Source of the DNA: Xanthomonas phaseoli pv. phaseoli | GTDB taxonomy: Bacteria > Pseudomonadota > Gammaproteobacteria > Xanthomonadales > Xanthomonadaceae | Assembly: GCA_022749655.1 (NCBI GenBank) | Contig: CP094243.1 | Location: 1,860,001-1,924,000 of the forward strand | DNA: 64,000 nucleotides | Reading direction: 5' to 3' | Part shown: positions 58,011-64,000 of the stretch, in pieces | How the letters are laid out: each line of letters begins with the position of its first letter | Position numbering within the stretch: position 1 is the stretch's first letter | Position numbers and translations under genes: made by a program | The notes under the pieces: generated by a model | What the model saw: only the letters and a program-made list of their open reading frames with translations | Databases searched by the model: none | What the model was told of the DNA's origin: nothing

Positions 58011-58415
58011 TTACGCGACCGGCGTGGCCAGCACGCGGTGCTTGGCCATCACGCTGCGGATCGCACTCAGCAGTTGCTCAGGGGTATAGGGCTTTTCCAG
58101 GAAGGCCACGCCGTCGGGCAGGATCTCTTCCACATATTCGACCGCCAGGCCGGAAGTCAGCAGCACCGGCAGGTTGTACGGCGCATGCGCGGTCTTGAGC
58201 GCCAGGTCCACACCGGTCAAGCCGCCGGGGAAATGGATATCGGAAAACAGCACATCCACGCGCGGGTCGCTTTCGATCAAGGCCAAGGCTTCTTCGACCG
58301 AGCCGGCGCTACGGCAAGTAAAACCATAGCTCTCCAGCACAAGGCAGCTGAGCTGTCGGGTTCCGTCGCCGTCTTCGACAACGAAGACAACCGGCCGTTC
58401 CTTGTTCTGTGGCAT
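58011..58415 (-). CDS. CheY-like single-domain response regulator
   Basis: 134 aa from ATG 58415 (MPQNKERPVVFVVEDGDGTR); the longer ORF start is less likely. It is one receiver domain with acidic VVEDGD, phospho-acceptor Asp59 (LFSDIHFPGG), Thr in LLTSG, and Lys in FLEKPYTPEQ. There is no output domain and no kinase next to it, so an orphan regulator. The kinase could be the HWE protein or one elsewhere. Confidence 0.85.
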   Translation of the reverse strand: MPQNKERPVVFVVEDGDGTRQLSCLVLESYGFTCRSAGSVEEALALIESDPRVDVLFSDIHFPGGLTGVDLALKTAHAPYNLPVLLTSGLAVEYVEEILPDGVAFLEKPYTPEQLLSAIRSVMAKHRVLATPVA

Positions 58416-58493
58416 GAGCTGGTCTCGTAAGGCAGGCCACATTCTCAGCGATGCGGCAGTGAACCCTCTGTCAACGCACACCTTGCCGTATGG

Positions 58494-58991
58494 TTACCAG
58501 CCGAACGGGCCCGGACCATAGCCGCCAGGTGCATAGCGCGGGCCAAAAATGGAGCCTTCACCACGTCCGACACTGATGCTGACACCAATCTGGTGCGCCT
58601 TCCCGTCGTCGTCGTAATAGGTCTTGCACGAATTCAAATTCACCGCCTGCCAGTTGCTGTTGCCGCCGCGACTGGAATAGCCCAGGCCGGTCTCGACAGC
58701 ACCATGCAGCTTGCCCTGGCATTGCTCGGCACGCTCGGCAGCGATGGAAGCGGCACTTGGCCGGGCCAGCGCCGGCTTGGGTCCGCTCTTGTCGCCGTAG
58801 AAGGTGCCCGGTGGGTCGTTGCTGTATTCCGGGTCGGAGCGGAGCTGCACCGGGGCTTGCGGAATGCTCAGGTCCAGCGAACGTGCGGTCGCCGTTTCGG
58901 GGCTGCCGTCGCTGGCTTGAGCCAACGCACTTCCAGCGGCGACGCTGCCGGCGGCAAACAGAGTGACCAGGACAAGCAGGCTGCGTTTCAT
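58494..58991 (-). CDS. Exported hypothetical protein (165 aa)
   Basis: Signal peptide MKRSLLVLVTLFAAGSVAAG, cut near ALAQA. The mature part is polar, with two cysteines (EQCQGKLHGAVETGLG and NSCKTYYDDDGK), and ends in a Gly/Pro/Tyr-rich tail (PGGYGPGPFGW). Probably periplasmic, perhaps disulfide-bonded. No family recognised. It is the first of three minus-strand genes running toward 57082, but wide gaps make an operon doubtful. Confidence 0.65.
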   Translation of the reverse strand: MKRSLLVLVTLFAAGSVAAGSALAQASDGSPETATARSLDLSIPQAPVQLRSDPEYSNDPPGTFYGDKSGPKPALARPSAASIAAERAEQCQGKLHGAVETGLGYSSRGGNSNWQAVNLNSCKTYYDDDGKAHQIGVSISVGRGEGSIFGPRYAPGGYGPGPFGW

Positions 58992-59129
58992 CGGTTGGAC
59001 TCTACGAAGAGGGGCTGGCAGCGCGTGCCAGCTCGCTCTGTGAAACTAGCAACGGCTGATTGAATGCGCGCTGTCGATCTTGCGGATTTTTGTGCCGTGC
59101 GCGGTGTTGTGTTGACACACGCTGCTGCA

Positions 59130-60925
59130 TCAGCCCTGGTCGCGCACGATCTCGATCAATTGCGCGCCGTAGCGCGCCAGCTTGCCCCCGCCGATGCCGC
59201 CCACCCGCGACAGCGCATCGATGCTGGTTGGCCGTTGCTCGGCGATGTTGCGCAAGGTGCTGTCGTGGAAGATCACGAAGGCCGGCACGTTCTGTTCCTT
59301 GGCCAGATCCGCGCGCAAGCCACGCAAGGCGTTGAACAGCGCCAGATCCTGCGGCTGCACCGGCAGGCCGGTGCGCTGCGCGCTACGCTCGCGCCCGGCA
59401 GCCGGATTTTCGCGGCGCATCATGACCTGGCGCTCACCCTTGAGTACCTGACGGCTGGCATCGGTGAGGCGCAGGCCGCCGTGACCTTCGCTATCGACTT
59501 CCAGCAGGCTGGCGGCCACCAGCTGGCGAAACACGCCGCGCCAGGTGCGTTCGTCCAGATCGCGGCCGATGCCGTAGGTGCTCAACTGGTCGTGGCCCAG
59601 CTGTTTGATGCGCTCGTTTTCGCTGCCGCGCAGGATGTCGATCAAATGGCCCACGCCGAAACGCTGCCCGCTGCGGTAGACGCAACTGAGCGCTTTCTGC
59701 GAGGCCACCGTGGCGTCCCACGCGGCGGCCGGGGTCAGGCAGTTGTCGCAGTTGCCGCAGGGTTTGGGATAGGTCTCGCCGAAGCCTGCCAGCAGCACCT
59801 GGCGGCGGCATTGCATGGATTCGCAATAGCCAAGCAGGTGGTCGAGCTTGGCGCGCTCCAGGCGCTTGCGCTCTTCGGCCGCTTCGCCTTGTTCGATCAT
59901 CTGCTTGAGCAGCACTACATCGCCCAAGCCGTAGCACAGCCAGGCCTCGGCCGGGTCGCCGTCGCGGCCGGCGCGGCCGGTTTCCTGGTAGTAGCCCTCC
60001 AGCGATTTGGGCAGATCCACGTGCGCCACAAAGCGCACGTCCGGCTTGTCGATGCCCATGCCGAAAGCGATCGTGGCGGCCATGATGATGCCGTCCTCGC
60101 GCAGGAAGCGGCGCTGGTTTTCTGCACGCACCTCTGCCGGCAGGCCGGCGTGATAGGGCAGTGCATTGAAGCCTTGCGCGCACAGTTGCTGTGCGGTTTC
60201 TTCCACCTTGCGCCGCGACATCGCATACACGATGCCGGCCGCGCCACGATGACGGCCCAGGAATTCCTGCAGCTGCTTGCGCGCGTTGTCCTTCTGCACC
60301 ACCGTGTAGCGAATGTTGGGGCGGTCGAAGGAACTGACGAAGTGGCGCGCGTCCACCAGATCCAGGCGCTCTGCTATTTCGCGCTGGGTCGGCGGGTCGG
60401 CGGTGGCCGTCAGCGCCATGCGCGGAATATGCGGCCAGCGCTCGGGCAGTACGGTGAGCTGGCGGTATTCCGGACGGAAATCGTGGCCCCATTGCGAGAC
60501 GCAATGGGCTTCGTCGATGGCGAACAGCGCAATGCGGCTGCGTTCCAGCAACGAGAGGAAGCGCTGGGTCAGCAAGCGCTCGGGCGCAACATAGAGCAGG
60601 TCCAGGTCGCCGGACAGCAGGGCGCGTTCCACGCGCTGGGCGTTTTCTGCATCCAGCGTGGAATTGAGGAATTCGGCGCGCACGCCTAGCTGGCGCAGGG
60701 CCTCTACCTGGTCCTGCATGAGCGCGATCAGCGGCGAGATCACGATGCCGATGCCGTCGCGTAGCAGCGCCGGCACTTGGTAGCACAGCGACTTGCCGCC
60801 ACCGGTGGGCATGAGGACCAGGGCATCGTTGCCGGCAGCAACGTGTTCGACGATGGCCTGCTGCGGGCCGCGGAAGTCGTCGTAGCCGAAGACGCGGCTG
60901 AGCAGTTCGTGGGCGGGGAAGACAT
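59130..60925 (-). CDS. recQ: ATP-dependent DNA helicase RecQ (frameshift near the start)
   Basis: About 598 aa. In the main frame there is no start codon: a TAG precedes codons reading [16 protein letters not shown]. If one base is restored in the G run at 60915-60918, ATG 60925 gives [21 protein letters not shown], which joins Walker [13 protein letters not shown]. Further motifs: DEAH box [27 protein letters not shown] (motif VI), a zinc cluster with CGNCDNC, winged helix, and a C-terminal HRDC domain (about 520-598). RecQ unwinds recombination and stalled-fork intermediates. Confidence 0.93.
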
Positions 60926-61077
60926 CCGCCTAGGATACCGTGCGGGTCAAGCCCTGGCCGGGCGGATGCTGGGTGGGACGACGCGAAGAGGCATCAGGGA
61001 TTGCCGTGATGCGGCTGGCGGATGGCCGGCAGTGTGTGAAGTCTTGTGCGCAGTCAGCGCCATGAGACTTCGCCCCG
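60926..61077. other. Region upstream of recQ
   Basis: About 150 bp expected to hold the recQ promoter; nothing specific seen. It continues into repeats at 61078 and 61167. Confidence 0.35.
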
Positions 61078-61116
61078 TACCCTCACCCCAACGCTTTCCC
61101 GATGGGATAGGGGCTT
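61078..61116. repeat. Dispersed intergenic repeat (hairpin type)
   Basis: Reads TACCCTCACCCCAACGC then TTTCCCGATGGGATAGGGGCTT, a short stem-loop element of a type common between genes in related bacteria. Some blocks recall the copy inside the ABC-F gene. Confidence 0.5.
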
Positions 61117-61166
61117 AATTTCCGGCAATCGATGCAGACGATCGTCGTGAACCTAACCACCCATAG

Positions 61167-61389
61167 CCCCCTGAGTCAGGGGGCGCGCCAAAGGCGCGGG
61201 GTGTGGAGATGCGTAGCGGGGCCCAACGTTTGCACTGCAAATGTTGGGGGACATGTCCGCGAAGCGGAGATGCCTGCGCCCCCTGAGTCAGGGGGCGCGC
61301 CGAAGGCGCGGGGTGTGGCAGGCGATTGAGCCGGGGCCCAAGGTTTCGCAACTGCAAAACCTTGGGCAAACCCGCAGGGGCGAAGCCCA
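61167..61389. repeat. Two direct copies (112-bp period) of a hairpin-rich element
   Basis: Copies start at 61167 and 61279. Each has CCCCCTGAGTCAGGGGG (a near-perfect palindrome), then CGCGCC-NAA-GGCGCG, then GGGGTGTGG, a spacer, GGGGCCCAA, and a third hairpin whose stem sequence differs between copies but keeps pairing (CCAACgTTTGCA/TGCAAAtGTTGG against CCAAGGTTT/AAACCTTGG). It ends just past the dps stop. Confidence 0.75.
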
Positions 61390-61395
61390 GAGGGT

Positions 61396-61944
61396 TTACT
61401 GCAGCAGCGAGCGCAGCATCCAGGCGTACTTTTCGTGGGTCTGCAGACGCTGGGTCAGCAGGTCCACGGTCGGATCGTCGCCGGCATCGTCGGCGGTGCC
61501 CAGCACCTTGCGGGCGGTGCGGCAGACCGCTTCATTGCCGCTGACCAGCTGGCGCACCATTTCGCGCCAGTCGGCGCTGTCGCTCAGGCCCGGCTCTTCC
61601 GGGATCGAGGTCAGCGCGACGAATTCGCGATACGAGCCCGGCGCGTTGTAGCCCAGGGCACGGATGCGCTCGGCCACTTCGTCCAGCGCCGCCCATTGTT
61701 CGGTGTACTGGGTTTCGAACATGGTGTGCAGCGAGTTGAACATCGACCCGGTGACATTCCAGTGGAAGTTGTGGGTCTTCAGATACAGGGTGAAGGCGTC
61801 AGCCATGTAGCGGGCCAGACCGTCGGAGATCTGCTTGCGATCGGCGTCCTTGATCCCGATATCGATATGCGGCGCCGAGGCGGCTGCAACCGGCAGGGCA
61901 TCGTTGACGATGACGGGCTTGTTGGCGTTCTTTTTCTTGGACAT
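61396..61944 (-). CDS. dps: DNA-binding ferritin-like protein Dps
   Basis: 182 aa. The lysine-rich N-terminal tail (MSKKKNANKP) can bind DNA. The four-helix ferritin core has THNFHWNVTGSMFNSLHTMF with the His and Asp/Glu ferroxidase ligands (HWNVTG; YTEQWAALDEVAERI). Dodecamers oxidise and store iron and protect DNA in stationary phase or under peroxide. An AGAAGGA site precedes ATG 61944. It is divergent from hrpA across 103 bp; OxyR or stationary-phase control is common for dps, but I see no clear site. Confidence 0.93.
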   Translation of the reverse strand: MSKKKNANKPVIVNDALPVAAASAPHIDIGIKDADRKQISDGLARYMADAFTLYLKTHNFHWNVTGSMFNSLHTMFETQYTEQWAALDEVAERIRALGYNAPGSYREFVALTSIPEEPGLSDSADWREMVRQLVSGNEAVCRTARKVLGTADDAGDDPTVDLLTQRLQTHEKYAWMLRSLLQ

Positions 61945-62047
61945 GGAAGGGTCCTTCTGAGGGTTGATGTCTGACAGAACAGTTATGGCGTCACAATAGA
62001 CAGGCTAAAGGATCAAACGTCATTCAATTTTTCACATTTTTCCATCA

Positions 62048-64000
62048 ATGAGCGCTATCGACTCCACCCTTGCCGAGACCTTGCGTGAGCGCCGCCGTGC
62101 CGTGGATGGCGCGATGAGCCGCGACCGTGGCCGCTTGCTGGGCCTATGGTCGCGCTGGCAGGGCAAGCCGGGCAACCCGCAGGTGCGCGATGCGTTCGAG
62201 CAGGCGCTGGCGGCATCGCAGGCACAACGCCAGGCGCGGGCCGAGCAGCAGCCGGCGATCACGCTGGACCACCAGTTGCCCATCGCGCGCGAGGCCGAGC
62301 GCATCATCGCGCTGATCCGCGACCATCAGGTGGTGGTCATCGCCGGCGAAACCGGTTCGGGCAAGACCACCCAGCTGCCCAAACTGTGCCTGGCAGCCGG
62401 GCGCGGAGCCGCCGGGATGATCGGCTGTACCCAACCACGCCGGATCGCCGCGCGTGCAGTGGCCGCGCGCGTGGCCGACGAGCTGAAGACGCCATTGGGC
62501 ACGACGGTGGGCTTCCAGGTGCGCTTCACCGATCGCGTCAGCGATCAGTCGCGCATCAAGTTCATGACCGACGGCATCCTGCTGGCGGAAATCGCAAGCG
62601 ACCGTTGGCTGTCGTCCTACGACACCATCATCGTGGACGAGGCGCACGAGCGCAGCCTCAACATCGATTTCTTGCTCGGCTATCTCAAGCAGTTGCTGCA
62701 CAAGCGCTCCGATCTGAAGTTGATCGTCACCTCGGCCACCATCGATACCGAGCGCTTTGCACAGCACTTCGACAATGCGCCGGTGATCAGCGTGGAAGGC
62801 CGCACCTTCCCGGTCGAGGTGCGTTATCGCCCGCTTGAAGGCGAGACGGGCGACAGCGACGACGGCGAACACGGCAGCGGCCGCGACGGCGAGCGCAGTG
62901 TCAACGATGCGATCGTGGCGGCCATCGACGAAATCACCCGCATCGACCCGCGCGGCGACGTGTTGATGTTCCTGCCGGGCGAGCGCGAGATTCGCGATGC
63001 GCACCAGTCGCTGGAACGGCGCAAATACCGCGAAACCGAAGTGGTGCCGCTGTACGCGCGGCTGTCGGCAGCCGATCAGGATCGCGTGTTCAATCCGGGC
63101 CCGCGGCGGCGCTGGTACTGGCCACCAACGTGGCCGAAACCTCGCTGACGGTACCGCGCATCCGGTATGTGGTTGACCCGGGGCTTGCCCGCGTCAAGCG
63201 CTACAGCCCGCGCCAGAAGCTGGACCGTCTGCATATCGAGCCGATCTCGCAGGCCAGCGCCAACCAGCGCATGGGCCGTTGCGGGCGCATTGCCGAGGGC
63301 ATCTGCTACCGGCTGTATGCCGAAGCGGACTTTGCCGCGCGCCCGGCGTTCACCGATCCGGAAATCCGACGCTCCTCGTTGTCCGGGGTGATCTTGCGCA
63401 TGCTGCAGTTGGGGCTGGGCAGGATCGAAGACTTCCCGTTCCTGGAAGCGCCCGACGAACGTGCGGTGGCCGATGGCTGGCAGCAGCTGCTGGAGCTGGG
63501 TGCGATCGACGCGCAGCGGCGTCTGACCGCCACTGGGCGACAGATGGCGCGCCTGCCGGTGGACGTCAAGCTGGCGCGCATGCTGGTGGCCGCGCAGCAA
63601 CATGGGTGCCTGCGCGAAATGATCATCATCGCCGCATTCCTGGGCATCCAGGATCCGCGCGAGCGCCCGCCGGAAGCGCGCGAGGCCGCCGATAACGCAC
63701 ACGCGCTGTTTGCCGATGCGCGCTCTGAATTCGTTGGCATCCTGCGCTTGTGGGATGCGTACCGGCAGGTGCATGAAGATCTGACCCAGTCCAAGCTGCG
63801 CGACTGGTGCAGCCGGCATTTCCTCGGTTTCTTGCGCATGCGCGAGTGGCGCGAGCTGCATCGGCAACTGCGCTTGCTGTGCGAAGAACTGGGTTGGAGC
63901 GAAGAGCCGGCCAATGTGATGCTGGCGCCGCTGCTGGCCGGTGCCGGCGCGCCCGTCCGCGAGGACGGCCACAACGCCAACCGGCCCACGCGTGGTCAGC
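62048..64000 (+). CDS. hrpA: ATP-dependent RNA helicase HrpA (3' truncated by the window; one frameshift)
   Basis: Only about the first 650 residues are present. Start ATG 62048 (MSAIDSTLAETLRERRRAVD). DEAH helicase core: Walker A GETGSGKTTQLPK, TQPRRIAARAVAARVA (Ia), VDEAHERS (II), TSATID (III), then after the break TNVAETSLTVP (V) and QRMGRCGR (VI). The frame changes by -1 at about 63110-63113 (CGCTGG seen, one base short), exactly before LVLATNVAETS. The C-terminal frame stays open to the last base. HrpA remodels RNA and rescues collided ribosomes. It continues outside the window. Confidence 0.93.

Noticed and set aside
59130..60925. recQ as a true start-codon loss (TAG in the main frame before ADVF)
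   Set aside because: A one-base gain in the G run at 60915-60918 gives a normal ATG start and fits the window-wide error pattern.
61945..62047. OxyR site between dps and hrpA
   Set aside because: ATAG and CTA pieces are present (around 61996-62007), but the spacing does not fit the OxyR consensus.

Overview
The window looks like a chromosomal segment of a plant-associated gammaproteobacterium of the genus Xanthomonas. Supporting signs are the GC-rich coding sequence (long meaningless antisense ORFs everywhere), the number of TonB-dependent receptors (four), a divergent ampR/class A beta-lactamase pair, short intergenic repeats of a kind I recall from xanthomonads, and the gene order yebC-ruvC-ruvA-kup-ruvB-ybgC-tolQRAB-pal-cpoB-queE-tRNA-Lys-queC. 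The species cannot be fixed by eye.

Layout. 0-2.1 kb: a small AT-richer cassette with a 53-aa ORF translationally coupled to a lipase-like putative effector, then a coiled-coil membrane protein. 2.2-5.6 kb: a KefB/YbaL-type antiporter and a cytochrome P450. 5.7-14.4 kb: three paralogous TonB-dependent receptors of nearly equal length on the minus strand, with a VOC protein between copies 2 and 3. 14.6-22 kb: an ABC-F ATPase, a YcxB-like protein, ampR/bla, an esterase and a GT39/ArnT-like membrane protein. 22.2-26.9 kb: phospholipase C behind a fourth TonB receptor. 27.5-34.5 kb: MFS transporter, FmdB, a DUF3011 repeat protein, aspS, a GNAT protein and an alpha/beta hydrolase. 34.5-48.6 kb: the housekeeping core for Holliday-junction processing (ruvABC), potassium uptake (kup), the Tol-Pal envelope machine and queuosine precursor synthesis (queE, queC). 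48.8-64 kb: HWE kinase and response regulator, argP/argO, a chemoreceptor, a degenerate pseudouridine synthase, small proteins, recQ, dps and the 5' part of hrpA.

A dominant property of this sequence is about 20 small indels in otherwise intact genes (P450, two TonB receptors, ABC-F, kup, ruvB, queE twice, queC, HWE kinase, the chemoreceptor twice, recQ, hrpA and others). Most are single-base losses in short homopolymers. Restoring one base returns the expected family length in several cases (RuvB 346 aa, Kup 634 aa, QueC 224 aa). I infer that most are sequencing or assembly errors, and I annotate those genes across the break. Two breaks look different: a 4-bp tandem duplication in the ArnT-like gene, and an intergenic-type repeat sitting inside the ABC-F linker.

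The most unusual non-coding structure is (i) arrays of a GGGAATCG-type unit facing each other just before ruvC and ruvA, with related copies upstream of the GNAT gene and inside the ybgC coding sequence; (ii) a 112-bp-period, hairpin-rich direct repeat between dps and recQ; and (iii) two oppositely oriented copies of a hairpin-headed repeat upstream of the MFS gene. I see no CRISPR array, rRNA, transposase or prophage. No clearly new system stands out; the best candidates for novelty are the 5'-end effector cassette and these repeats.
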